Source of the DNA: Pseudonocardia kunmingensis
GTDB taxonomy: Bacteria; Actinomycetota; Actinomycetes; Mycobacteriales; Pseudonocardiaceae
Length of the DNA stretch: 64,000 nt
NCBI RefSeq assembly: GCF_006716445.1
Contig: NZ_VFPA01000003.1
Span: 992,001 to 1,056,000, forward strand
Reading direction: 5' to 3'
Shown here in pieces: positions 15,442 through 24,209 of the stretch (position 1 is the stretch's first letter; every line of letters starts with the position of its first letter). The position numbers and the translations under genes are program-made. Below the pieces are notes generated by a model. It had not been told where the DNA came from and did no database searches. It worked only from the letters and a program-made list of their open reading frames with translations.

Positions 15442-18400
15442 CGCGTCACCTCCACCAGGTCGGGGCGGAACCGGCGCCGTCGCAGCCGCACAACGCCGCC
15501 GACCGCGGACAGCGCGAGGAACCCGGCGACGAGCACGCCCAGCGTCTGTACGAACGGCTCGACCGAGGTCGGCTCCGGCTCCTCTGCCTCCTCCGCCAGG
15601 AGAGGTGGGGGCGGCTCTGCACTACGCGCCTCGTCCGGCGGTCGGAGGAGACCGACGTCGAGCGCGAGCTTGCCGACCGGGGCCAGCCGCGCGTGTGTTG
15701 CGCCGGCTTCCCGCTCCAGCACACCGCCCGCAAATGCCTGCCGCACGGCGCCATCGGGCATCTCCTTGACCGGACCCAGCGGTACCCCCAACCGGACGCG
15801 CGCCGCGTCCAACGCCTCGGGGGTCGGGTTCACGCCCGCGTAGGCCGCCGTGATGGTGGGATCGGTGAGCAGCGCGAGCGTGTCGTCGTCGGTGCGGGCG
15901 GCCTGTGTGAGCGGCGGGAGCTGCGCTGCGCGGTACGCGGTGGGGGCCCGGTTCGCGAGGTCCGCGACGATGGGTCGCGCCGCCCCGAGCTGGGGTCCCT
16001 CCGCAATGAGGACCGCGCCGTCGAACACCTGCACGGCCCGTGTCCCCTCGGTCCACTGCCCCGTGGCGGGTGGGCCGACGACGGCCTTCCCACCGAGGTC
16101 ACGCCACGTCGAGGACAGCGCACCCACGGGCGTGTCGGCGACGTAGTACCCGGCGCACCGCGACCCCTCGGTCGTCACGTAGAACCCGTTCTCCACGGGC
16201 TCAAGGTCGGCAAGCGGGTCGTACGGGTCGCGGGGAACCCGCCACACCTCGATCCCCCGGTACGTGACGCTCGGGAACGACGCTTCCAGCGTGCCCTTCG
16301 CCATGACCCACGCGGACAGCTCGGGCAGCGCGTTGCCGGTGGCCGCGTCCTTGCCGCTCAGGAAGTAGAGCTGTATGCCGTGGCTGCGTGCCGCCGACCC
16401 GGTGGCGTAGTCGGTGACGAGCTGATCGGGCATGAAGGGCGCCCACTTCCCGCTGTCACCGATCGCGTTGACCGCACAGCTCTCCTCGGCGTCCCGGACG
16501 TAGGCCGCGGAGCGCATCACGCCGTCGCCGTCGGGCACGTAGGAGCGCACCCAGCTCGCCGACGCGAACGCGAGCATCCCCACCAGCGCCACCACCGGCA
16601 CCACCAGCAGCCGCCGCCCCCGGCCCCGCCCGAGCGCCCGGAACGCTGCCACCCGCCGCGAGACGACCGCGTCGGTGACGAGGACGGTGCCGACGATGGC
16701 CGCGGGCAGGACGAACACGAACAGGTGCTCGTTGAGACTGCCGAGCAGGACCGTGTAGCAGGCGTACGCGTAACTGAGCAGCAGCCACGCGAGCAACCAG
16801 CGCGACACCTCCGACACGCGGTGCAGCACCAGCCACGCGAGCGCCCCCAACCCGCCCGCGAGCAGGACGTAGGAGCTGGCGTACTCCGAGCCCGCCGCGA
16901 GCACGGCATCGAGGAACGACGCGAACGAGAAGCCCGGACGGTTCCACCCCGTGGTCTGCACGAGCCCGAACAGCCGCTCGACCAGCAGGAACTTCTCGGC
17001 ACTGAACTGCGGCCAGAGCCCGAGCTGCATCGCCCACAGCGGGAACGCCAGCCAGAGCAGCACCCCGGCGCCCAGCGCACCCGCCGACCGAGCGAACGCC
17101 CGACCGTTGCGGCCAAGCACGGCGTGAAGGACCGGGACGGCGACCAGCACGACCGACATCTCCTTGGTCAGCAGCGCGATGCCGGTGGCCAGCCCGACCA
17201 CGGGAACGTAGAGCACTGCCGGCTGGTTGCGCAGCCAGATCGCCAGCAGAAGCGCGAGCAAGGAGGCGAACAGCGCGAACGGCTCGATGAGCACCAGGCG
17301 CAGGTACCGCAGCAGGATCGGATCGGTGGCCGCCAACGCGAGGACGACGCCGGCCAGCACGATGCGACGGCGCTGGCCGGCCGCCGCTGCGAGCCGCGTG
17401 GTGATCAGGGCGAGGAGCAGGACGGCGAGCACTGACATCGTGCTCGCGAGGATCCGCGCAACGTGCACGGCGTCCTCGACGGGCGCATCTCGGAAGCCGA
17501 GCGCGCCGAGCCAGCCGGCCTCGGCGAGGAACGCCAGAGGCGGGTGCACGAACACCGGCTGCGCAGTCCACGTCAGGCTCCAGCCCTGTGCCACGTTCTG
17601 CGCCGCGATGACGTAGGAGACCTCGTCGTACATCGTGTCCGGGCCGGCCCCGAGATTCCACCAGAACGGAACGAACGCCAGCGCGGCACAGAACGCAGGG
17701 ACGGTTGCGGGATCCAGTCGCCACCAGCGCCGGCGCCGCACAGACCGAATCGGCGTTGTCGGCGGCTCGGCCCGTGGCGGGGCAGGCGGGCGAGGGACCT
17801 TCACGCGGCGTAGCACGGCATCGGGCAGCAACCCGAGGCGCACGGCGAGGGCCGCGTAGCCGGTGAGCCCGGCGGCGATGAGCGCGAGGTCGAGCGGGCG
17901 AGACGCCAGCGCAGCACCCGCGAGTACGAGCCCGAGGAGCACGAGGCTACTGACCCACTGGGCGATCGTGTCGAGACGCGGTCGGCCGGGGCGGTGGTGG
18001 CGCAGGTACAGGACCCCGACCAGGGCCGCGGCGCCCCATGTGCCCACGGCGAACCCGACCGCCGCGCCGATCGCGCCCAGCCGTGGCACCAGCACGACCA
18101 GCGTGAGCACCTGTAGGACCGCCGCGCACGGGAGCCGGATGGCGACGGCGCGCGCGAAGCCGCGGGCGAACAGCGCCTTCTGCAGCATGTCGGTCACAAT
18201 CAGGCCGATGGTGCCGAGCGCGATGACCCGGGCCACGTCGGCGGCGCCGCCGTACTCACCGGGGAAGACCAGGTCGACGACCGAGCCCGGCGTGATCACG
18301 AGGACGAGCAGCAGCGGAACGAAGACGAGTGGCACCCACTGGAACGCCGTCATGAACGCGTTGTGGGCGTCGCGGGCTGTGCGGCCGCCGGCGACGAACG

Positions 18401-19247
18401 GGAACATCGCGTCGGAGATCGCGTCGGAGAGGAAGTACGGCGCCCGGGCCAGGATGGACGCGGCCTGGTAGACCGCCACCGTCGCCACGGTGACCCCGTG
18501 GCCGTGGCCGAGCGCGTTGAGCAGCAGCACGTCCAGCGTGGCGAGCATGCCGAAGCTGACCGTGCCGATCGCCATCGGCAGCCCCTGCGCCAGCGCTGTG
18601 CCGCCGGCAACCGGGCCAGGACCAGGCAGCTTGTCCTGACCCGAGCGGTAGGAGACCACCACCGCGACGACGACGCCGAGCAGCACGGCCACGACCACGC
18701 CGGAGACGCCCCAGCCTAGGAGGGCGACGAACGCGAGCCCCAGGACGACCTTCACCAGGATCTCGGCGACGCTGGTGATGGCGATGGCGTCGAACCGCCG
18801 CGCGCCCTGCAGCGCACCGCAGACCACGTTGCTGAGAGACAACAGGACCAGTGCCACCGCGATCGCTGCGGTCCAGCCCCAGCCGGCCCCCGGCAGCAGC
18901 CGGCCGGTGCTCGACTGGACGACGACGAACCCGGTGGCGAGGGTGAGGCCGAGCCCCAGGTTGCCCAGCACCCCTCCCCGGACCGCAATGTCGGTGGCGG
19001 CGCTCCGGCCGGCCACGCCTGCGTGCGCCACCGAGCGCGCGACGGCCCACGGGAACCCGGCCGTCAGCACGAACGCCGCCAGGGACAACAGGTTGAACAG
19101 CACCCCGACGACGCCGAACTCGTCCTGGGGGAGCAGCCAGGCCAGGGCGACCCCGAACCCGTAGTTGAGAACCGATGCCGCCCCGACGGCTGCGACGAGG
19201 ACGAAACCGCCTGTTGTCGCCGAACGCTCGACCCGCAGGTCAACCAC
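15438..19247 (-). CDS. Fusion of a polysaccharide flippase and a GT39-type glycosyltransferase
   Basis: 1269 residues. Residues about 1-480 are a MOP-superfamily (Wzx/MurJ-like) flippase with 12-14 helices (LNYGFGVALAWLLPQDEFG near the start). A Pro/Arg-rich linker near 490-520 leads to a second membrane module of the GT39/ArnT kind, with the acidic loop motif GPDTMYDEVSYVIAAQNVA, further helices, and a large extracytoplasmic region with a final anchor helix followed by RLRRRRFRPD. Wzx proteins move lipid-linked sugars outward and GT39 enzymes use polyprenyl-phosphate sugars outside, so the fusion would couple flipping to transfer. The reading is continuous with no sign of a joining error. 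Confidence 0.85.
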   Translation of the reverse strand: MVDLRVERSATTGGFVLVAAVGAASVLNYGFGVALAWLLPQDEFGVVGVLFNLLSLAAFVLTAGFPWAVARSVAHAGVAGRSAATDIAVRGGVLGNLGLGLTLATGFVVVQSSTGRLLPGAGWGWTAAIAVALVLLSLSNVVCGALQGARRFDAIAITSVAEILVKVVLGLAFVALLGWGVSGVVVAVLLGVVVAVVVSYRSGQDKLPGPGPVAGGTALAQGLPMAIGTVSFGMLATLDVLLLNALGHGHGVTVATVAVYQAASILARAPYFLSDAISDAMFPFVAGGRTARDAHNAFMTAFQWVPLVFVPLLLVLVITPGSVVDLVFPGEYGGAADVARVIALGTIGLIVTDMLQKALFARGFARAVAIRLPCAAVLQVLTLVVLVPRLGAIGAAVGFAVGTWGAAALVGVLYLRHHRPGRPRLDTIAQWVSSLVLLGLVLAGAALASRPLDLALIAAGLTGYAALAVRLGLLPDAVLRRVKVPRPPAPPRAEPPTTPIRSVRRRRWWRLDPATVPAFCAALAFVPFWWNLGAGPDTMYDEVSYVIAAQNVAQGWSLTWTAQPVFVHPPLAFLAEAGWLGALGFRDAPVEDAVHVARILASTMSVLAVLLLALITTRLAAAAGQRRRIVLAGVVLALAATDPILLRYLRLVLIEPFALFASLLALLLAIWLRNQPAVLYVPVVGLATGIALLTKEMSVVLVAVPVLHAVLGRNGRAFARSAGALGAGVLLWLAFPLWAMQLGLWPQFSAEKFLLVERLFGLVQTTGWNRPGFSFASFLDAVLAAGSEYASSYVLLAGGLGALAWLVLHRVSEVSRWLLAWLLLSYAYACYTVLLGSLNEHLFVFVLPAAIVGTVLVTDAVVSRRVAAFRALGRGRGRRLLVVPVVALVGMLAFASASWVRSYVPDGDGVMRSAAYVRDAEESCAVNAIGDSGKWAPFMPDQLVTDYATGSAARSHGIQLYFLSGKDAATGNALPELSAWVMAKGTLEASFPSVTYRGIEVWRVPRDPYDPLADLEPVENGFYVTTEGSRCAGYYVADTPVGALSSTWRDLGGKAVVGPPATGQWTEGTRAVQVFDGAVLIAEGPQLGAARPIVADLANRAPTAYRAAQLPPLTQAARTDDDTLALLTDPTITAAYAGVNPTPEALDAARVRLGVPLGPVKEMPDGAVRQAFAGGVLEREAGATHARLAPVGKLALDVGLLRPPDEARSAEPPPPLLAEEAEEPEPTSVEPFVQTLGVLVAGFLALSAVGGVVRLRRRRFRPDLVEVTR

Positions 19248-21246
19248 GCCGATGCGCCTTCCTGCCCGGCCGTTGCAGGGCCGGGGTCTGGTGTCGGGTG
19301 ATCTCGAGCAGCGCGTCTTCGTAGGCGTCCACGCAGGCGTCCCAGCTCAGGGACTCGGCGCGCTTGCGGGCCAGCCGGCCGAGGTGCTCGCGGTGGTCGC
19401 CATCGGTTGCGAGCGCCACGAGAGCGGCGCGCAGCGCGGCGGCGTCGCGCGGAGCGACCACGACGCCCGCATCGGCCACCACGTCCCGGACGCCCGGCAG
19501 GTCCGACACGACAGGCACGCAACCGGCCGCCATCCCCTCCAGCACGACCAGACCGAACGCCTCCGCCTGGGTCACGGACGGCAGCACGACCACGTCACTG
19601 GCGTCGTACTCCGCATGTAGGACGTCGTCGGGCACGCGACCGAGGAACCGCACGTTGTCGGCGCCGAGGCGGGCGGTCGTCTCCTCGTAGGTGCGGCGCC
19701 GCGGCCCGTCGCCGACGAGGGTGAGCACCAGGTCCGGGCAGCCGGCCACCGCAGGCAGCAGGAACTCCAGGCCCTTGTACGTGCGCATCTGCCCGACGAA
19801 CAGCACGCGCAGCGGGCCGGGGCGCGCCGGGCGCTCGACGAGCGGGCGGATGTCGACCCCCCACGGCACGACCCGGGTGGGTGGGCCGCCCGGGACCTGC
19901 TCGCTGGCGGCGTAGTGCTGCGAGGTGGCCAGGACGAGGTCCGAGCGGGTCGCGAGCCTGCGGTGCAGCCGGTTGTAGACCGCGCACAGCCGCTCCAGGC
20001 CGCGGATGGCGAGGGCGCTGTGGTGGGTGTAGACGATCGGCACGCGGCGGTGGGTGCCGGCGAGGGCGAGGAAGACGTCGCTCATCGTCGGCACCGGGCC
20101 ATGGAGGTTGATCACGTCGTAGTCGCGGAGCCGGCGCGCGAGCGCAGGCCACCACAGCGCGAGCGCGCTGAACCGCCACTCGCCGAGCGCCACGCGCGGG
20201 ATCTGCACCGACGACAGCACGTCCACGCGGTGCCCCCGCGCCCGCAACCCGTGCGTGAGCCGGTCCACGCAGCGGGAGATCCCGGAGACGATCGGCGGCG
20301 CCTCGCTGGTGAGGACCAGGATGTTCAGGCTCTCCTGGACGTCCTGGCCCGGGTTGTCGCTCTGCGCTCTTCCCCCACCCGGGGGCACCGAGCGTGCGGG
20401 GCGCAACCGTCCGATGGGGCTTCGGGTGCCGGTCGCGTCGGACGCGGCGGCCTCTCGGCGCTGGAGCTGCCGCAGGGCAAGCAGGTGGCGCAGGAACCGC
20501 ACGCCTTCGCGCGGCGTGGACTTCGACCGGCCGGCGTGCCGGGCGCGAAAGGTGAACGGGACGTGGGCGACCCGAGTGAGCCGCGAGCGGAGGACGAGCT
20601 CCAGAAGCACCTTGTAGCCGATCGGTCGTGCCCCGTCGAGGCGCAGCGCCGCCTTCCGTACCGCGAAGTAGCCGCTCATGGGGTCGCTGAGCTGCGCGGC
20701 TGGCTCGCCGAGCGCCGCGATGGAGAGCGCGGTGGACGCGGACGAGACGATCCGCCGGTAGGCGCTGCCGAGCCCGGTGCGGCTGCCGCCTTCGCCGTAG
20801 CGGGTGGCGACCACCAGGTCGACCTCGGAGGTCTCGGCCACGCCGAGCAGGGTCGGGATCAGCGAGGGCGGGTGTTGCAGGTCCGCGTCCATCACCACGG
20901 CCCACGGCGCCCGGGCCACGCGCAGCCCCTCGACAACCGCGCCACCCAAACCACCGATCGGCCGAGGGCGCTTCATGAGGACGACCCGGAAGGGGCAGTC
21001 GTCGGCCGCTGCGGCGATCACCTCCGCCGTGTCGTCGGTGCTGTCATCGACGAACACCACCTCGATGGGCAGGTCCGGCGGCAGTACGTCGGCCACCTGC
21101 CGCAGCAGCTCGGCGATGTTGCCCGCTTCGTTGAAGGTCGGGACGATCACGGATAGCCGGCTCTCGACCGGGGGTGCGTCCAGGACCAGTCGGCCAGCCG
21201 GTGAGCTGGCGAGGTGCTCACCCGCGGCGACGACGTCCAACCACAT
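19240..21246 (-). CDS. Fusion of a GT2 polyprenyl-phosphate sugar synthase and a GT4 glycosyltransferase
   Basis: 668 residues; ATG preceded by GAGGGGA. Residues about 30-260: GT2 of the dolichol-phosphate-mannose synthase type (LSVIVPTFNEAGNIAELL, VVFVDDSTDDTAEVI, VVMDADLQHPP, SDPMSGYFAVRK) without the membrane helices of longer relatives. A charged linker follows, then a GT4 module from about 305 (NILVLTSEAPPIVSGISRC, VPWGVDIRP, SVTQAEAFGLVVLEGMAAGC). First gene of the operon; its end overlaps the flippase-GT39 start by 8 bp. The GT2 half could make the lipid-linked sugar donor used by the GT39 half of the next protein. Confidence 0.88.
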   Translation of the reverse strand: MWLDVVAAGEHLASSPAGRLVLDAPPVESRLSVIVPTFNEAGNIAELLRQVADVLPPDLPIEVVFVDDSTDDTAEVIAAAADDCPFRVVLMKRPRPIGGLGGAVVEGLRVARAPWAVVMDADLQHPPSLIPTLLGVAETSEVDLVVATRYGEGGSRTGLGSAYRRIVSSASTALSIAALGEPAAQLSDPMSGYFAVRKAALRLDGARPIGYKVLLELVLRSRLTRVAHVPFTFRARHAGRSKSTPREGVRFLRHLLALRQLQRREAAASDATGTRSPIGRLRPARSVPPGGGRAQSDNPGQDVQESLNILVLTSEAPPIVSGISRCVDRLTHGLRARGHRVDVLSSVQIPRVALGEWRFSALALWWPALARRLRDYDVINLHGPVPTMSDVFLALAGTHRRVPIVYTHHSALAIRGLERLCAVYNRLHRRLATRSDLVLATSQHYAASEQVPGGPPTRVVPWGVDIRPLVERPARPGPLRVLFVGQMRTYKGLEFLLPAVAGCPDLVLTLVGDGPRRRTYEETTARLGADNVRFLGRVPDDVLHAEYDASDVVVLPSVTQAEAFGLVVLEGMAAGCVPVVSDLPGVRDVVADAGVVVAPRDAAALRAALVALATDGDHREHLGRLARKRAESLSWDACVDAYEDALLEITRHQTPALQRPGRKAHRRG

Positions 21247-21933
21247 CGGCAGTCCCCTCAGATCCCGCGGCCCATACCGGCGAATCGATGGTCTCTAACG
21301 TTCCGGACGGCTATGACCTGCGACGCCATGATCCCGAGTTCTGGAGATCACGCCCCGAGCGTCGCGGTCGTATCGCACTCGTCGCGAAGGTGCGGGCGTC
21401 CGTTACGCCGAAGCGGCCGCAGAAAGTGACTGGCAACGCGGTTGGCGGAGCGGGCCAGCGTCAAGAGGAGGAACGCTCTGGACCGTCCGGCGGTAGCTCG
21501 AACAGGCACTGCTGCCAGCGCACCCCGACCCACCAGCGCTGTCGCACTGCCACGAATCGTGTGCCGCATTCGCAGGTGAACTCGTCGCCCGGACGACGCG
21601 GACGCGGCGGGCGGCACCGGTGACGGTCGATGGGGAATCCGTTTCTCGAGCCTCTGCCTTCGAGCCGAAGGTGTGCGACGGGAACCGCTTGATGGTCTGG
21701 CAAGTATGAAGCATCCGCACCTGGACACGCCGGTACGGCGCGGGATCACGCTGGCCCTCGACGTGCCGAGGTAGGTGCAGGTTGACCAGCGAAGAAGCCA
21801 AGGTCATGGGCCGAGCCCGATCAGGTCACGGGAGACCGCCATCGCGGCCAGGATCCGGGCGCGGCGACTACAGGACGTGCTGGGCGCTGGCAGCTAGATT
21901 GCTGGGGCCGGCCTGCCCGACGGTTGCCCGGCC
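21247..21933. other. Long intergenic stretch, no confident gene
   Basis: 687 bp between two minus-strand operons. The only hint of coding is a minus-strand frame ending at 21461 that contains GDEFTCECGTRFVAVRQ, a zinc-ribbon-like string, but it has no good start codon or ribosome site. A second weak minus-strand fragment near 21804-21880 reads RRARILAAMAVSRDLIGLG before a stop. These may be decayed genes. No operator-like dyads seen. Confidence 0.35.
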
Positions 21934-22047
21934 TTAGCGCGGCCGGCAGCGCCCGCAGCACCGGGCGAGGTCGACCAGGACGTTGAGCGCGATCCGCCAC
22001 GGACCGATCCGCCGCTGCCCCGTGACGCTGATCTTCGCCCAGCTCAT
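21934..22047 (-). CDS. 37-residue Cys-rich small protein coupled to an FAD oxidoreductase
   Basis: The ATG at 22047 overlaps the stop of the oxidoreductase (ATGA), with GGAGAAG 6 bp upstream inside that gene. The product begins MSWAKISVTGQRRIGPW and ends VDLARCCGRCRPR, with three cysteines in a CCGRC cluster at a basic C-terminus. Translational coupling and the good ribosome site argue that it is real. The cysteine cluster could bind Cu(I) or another metal, or take part in thiol exchange. Not a family I recognise. Confidence 0.6.
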   Translation of the reverse strand: MSWAKISVTGQRRIGPWRIALNVLVDLARCCGRCRPR

Positions 22048-23279
22048 GCCGTCTTCTCCAGCACCTGGCCGATCTCGCCGATCTCGCCGCGTCGCGCGAT
22101 CAACCCGCGCAACCGGTTGGCGACCCGTGCACCACCGACCCCGACGGCGGCGCTGATGCGCCCCTGGCGGTCCACCAAGGCCATCGTGAACCGCTGCTCC
22201 CCTACCGCACCGTGCACGACTGCCTCGTCGATCGCGTCGTGCGTCCAGCCGACGATCGTCAGCTTTGTTCCGTGGACGTACATGCTGTAGCCCGGCGGTT
22301 CGGCGGACGCAGCACCGTCGGAAGCATCGGCGAGGCCGAGATCCGCGAGCACGCTGGCCGCGGCGGTGCGCCCCTGAGTGAGCGCGACTCCCCAATGCTC
22401 CGTACGCAGGAGGATACCTCCTGGCCCTGGAACGGCAGCGAGGTCGCCTGCGGCGTAGATCCCCGGGTGATCGAGCACCCGCATGCCGGAGCCGACCGGC
22501 ACGCCGTTCGACAAGGAAATGCCGCTGTCACGCAGCCAGTCGATGGCCGGCGTGACGCCGAGGCTCGCCACAACGGCATCCGCCCGCATCATGCTTCCGT
22601 CGTCCAGTGTGACGGCCACCCCACCACCAGCGGTCTCCACGGCAACGACGGCGGTCCCGGTGCGGAGATCGACGCCCGCACGCACGTGCTGATCCTGCAC
22701 CCAACTCGCGGCAGTTGCGCCGAGGTGAGTGGAGAGCGGGCGGTCCGCGGGATCCACGAGGGTCACGTTCACCCCCAGAGCGCGCAGGGAACCGGCGGTC
22801 TCGGCGCCCAGCAGGCCGGCGTCGGCCAACAGGATGTGGCCGGCACCGTGTCGAAGTGCTTCAAGCAAGCGAAAGGAATCCGAAGCGGTGCGCATCTCAA
22901 GGACCCGCGAGGCTGCAGCAGGTTCGATCGCAGCGGGAAGCGGGCAAGGGTCCGCGCCTGTCGCCAGGACGACCGCGTCTGCCGCAATAGAAGACCCACT
23001 CGCGAGCTCGACGATGCGGGCGGCCGCATCGACCGAGCGGGCTGGCTGACCGAGCTGCCATGTGACAGCGAGGCCCCGCAGACCGGGCAGCACGACATCC
23101 TGGTCATCCACCGCCCCAGTGAGCAAGCCCTTGTTCACCGTCGTGCGGTTGTACGGCAACCGGTCCTCCCTCCCCGTCACGACGACCTCAAGCTGGGGAA
23201 GGACCTGCACCAGTGCCGCGGCCGCGGCGCTACCTGCCGCTCCAGCTCCAACGACGACCACCCGCTGCCGCCCGACCAT
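22044..23279 (-). CDS. FAD-dependent pyridine nucleotide-disulfide family oxidoreductase
   Basis: 411 residues from the ATG at 23279, with GAGGGG 8 bp ahead. N-terminal dinucleotide fold VVVVGAGAAGSAAAAAL for FAD, LATGADPCPLP, a second NAD(P)H fold LLADAGLLGAETAGSLRALG and the FAD-closing motif IYAAGDLAAVPG. It looks like ferredoxin/rubredoxin reductases and has no CxxxxC redox site, so it is not a mercuric reductase or thioredoxin reductase. Divergent from copZ1, with a shared operator-like palindrome; may reduce copper, quinones or the small Cys-rich partner. Confidence 0.85.
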   Translation of the reverse strand: MVGRQRVVVVGAGAAGSAAAAALVQVLPQLEVVVTGREDRLPYNRTTVNKGLLTGAVDDQDVVLPGLRGLAVTWQLGQPARSVDAAARIVELASGSSIAADAVVLATGADPCPLPAAIEPAAASRVLEMRTASDSFRLLEALRHGAGHILLADAGLLGAETAGSLRALGVNVTLVDPADRPLSTHLGATAASWVQDQHVRAGVDLRTGTAVVAVETAGGGVAVTLDDGSMMRADAVVASLGVTPAIDWLRDSGISLSNGVPVGSGMRVLDHPGIYAAGDLAAVPGPGGILLRTEHWGVALTQGRTAAASVLADLGLADASDGAASAEPPGYSMYVHGTKLTIVGWTHDAIDEAVVHGAVGEQRFTMALVDRQGRISAAVGVGGARVANRLRGLIARRGEIGEIGQVLEKTA

Positions 23280-23319
23280 GCAGTCCACCCCTCGTCGATA
23301 TACGGCCCTGGGGTACTTG

Positions 23320-23348
23320 TTGTACCACATAGGGCTAGGGGGTATGTT
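23320..23348 (+). promoter_or_regulatory. Promoter of copZ1 with CsoR-like palindrome
   Basis: -35 TTGTAC (23320-23325), 17-bp spacer and -10 TATGTT (23343-23348). The spacer holds a 22-bp imperfect palindrome, 23323-23344: TACCACATAG-GG-CTAGGGGGTA, with 8 of 10 pairs matching. It has the same G-tract and TA ends as the other candidate CsoR sites and could also repress the divergent oxidoreductase. Confidence 0.6.
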
Positions 23349-23398
23349 CGGCCGAGCCCCACAACGGGCGCTCCACCGCGACGAGAGGAACGCACAGG

Positions 23399-23608
23399 AT
23401 GACCAGCAGTACATACACCGTCGAAGGCATGACGTGCGACCACTGTGCAGGCTCCGTGAGCTCCGAAGTCACGAAGATCCCCGGCGTCACCGACATCTCG
23501 GTCGACGTCAAGGCCGGCCGACTCACGATCGTCAGCGACGAGCCCGTCCCGGCTTCCGTCGTCGAAGAGGCCGTCGAGGAGGCCGGATACACGATCGTTC
23601 CGGCGTGA
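23399..23608 (+). CDS. copZ: CopZ-like copper chaperone (copy 1)
   Basis: 69 residues, a single heavy-metal-associated (HMA) domain with the Cu(I) motif GMTCDHC (MxCxxC), beta-alpha-beta-beta-alpha-beta length, and EEAGYTIVPA at the end. Carries Cu(I) in the cytoplasm to a CopA-type ATPase. Here it stands alone, 7 kb from copA, behind its own operator and followed by a strong hairpin. Confidence 0.92.
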   Translation: MTSSTYTVEGMTCDHCAGSVSSEVTKIPGVTDISVDVKAGRLTIVSDEPVPASVVEEAVEEAGYTIVPA

Positions 23609-23611
23609 CCC

Positions 23612-23647
23612 GTGTCGCCACCCGGCAGCAGGGCCGGGTGGCGACAC
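23612..23647 (+). terminator. Strong hairpin terminator after copZ1
   Basis: A perfect 15-bp stem, GTGTCGCCACCCGGC with its exact complement, and a 6-nt loop AGCAGG, starting 4 bp after the stop codon. No U-tract, as is usual in actinobacteria. Confidence 0.8.
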
Positions 23648-23773
23648 CGCTAGGGCGCCCTTCCCAACGTCCCGATGTGGGTCTGGAAGGGTCGATCTGG
23701 ACTCGTTGCGGTTCCTTGACGCGAGGATGGCGAACTGCGGCGTGGTCAAGCAGGCGGACGCCGCGGCGGCGGT

Positions 23774-24166
23774 CTATACCGAGCCCTGAACGTCCACCAG
23801 CTTCGCGAGGTGGGCCCGGGCGTTCGGGCATGTCGCGATGTCCTCGTGTGGGCAGTTCAGCCCGGCCTCGAGGAGATCGAGAGCTGACCGCAGGGTCGCC
23901 ATCCTGACCTGCAACGCGCGGTAGTTGCGGCGCAGCATGTCCTTGCGCGCGGGCGTGTGGCTCGAGGCGAGGAAGTCCCGGATGTCCGACAACGGAAGGC
24001 CGGCCTGCTTCATGATCATGATCGACGCCACCTGGAACAGGTCGTCGCGGGTGTAGCGGCGGCGGCCGGCCTCGACGCGGGCCGGGGAGAGCAGGCCCAC
24101 CGACTCCCAGTGGCGCAGCACGTGTGCCGGCAGGCCGAAGTGGTCGGCCACCTGGCCGATCGTCAT
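23774..24166 (-). CDS. MerR-family transcriptional regulator
   Basis: 130 residues from ATG 24166 (MTIGQVADHFGLPAHVLRHW); an ATG at 24181 is also possible but falls inside the operator. N-terminal winged helix-turn-helix with the RRRYTRDDL motif, a dimer helix, and a C-terminal NCPHEDIATCPNARAHL with two cysteines that could bind a metal or thiol. Divergent from a methyltransferase, whose promoter carries a MerR-type dyad. It probably represses or twists this promoter. The inducer is unknown. Confidence 0.85.
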   Translation of the reverse strand: MTIGQVADHFGLPAHVLRHWESVGLLSPARVEAGRRRYTRDDLFQVASIMIMKQAGLPLSDIRDFLASSHTPARKDMLRRNYRALQVRMATLRSALDLLEAGLNCPHEDIATCPNARAHLAKLVDVQGSV

Positions 24167-24171
24167 CGGGC

Positions 24172-24202
24172 TTGACTTCATGTCGGCATTAAGTCCGAGT
24201 AT
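24172..24202 (+). promoter_or_regulatory. MerR-type operator/promoter of the methyltransferase
   Basis: -35 TTGACT (24172-24177) and -10 GAGTAT (24197-24202) with a 19-bp spacer, the long spacing typical of MerR-controlled promoters. Between them lies the dyad GACTTCATG-TCGG-CATTAAGTC (24174-24195), 8 of 9 pairs. Transcription would begin at about 24209-24210, right at the ATG, giving a leaderless message. Confidence 0.7.
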
Positions 24203-24209
24203 GGCGGGC

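Noticed and set aside
21461..21703. Possible 80-residue zinc-ribbon-like protein
   Set aside because: Needs a TTG start, has no ribosome site and no second ribbon half; kept only as a note on the intergenic region.
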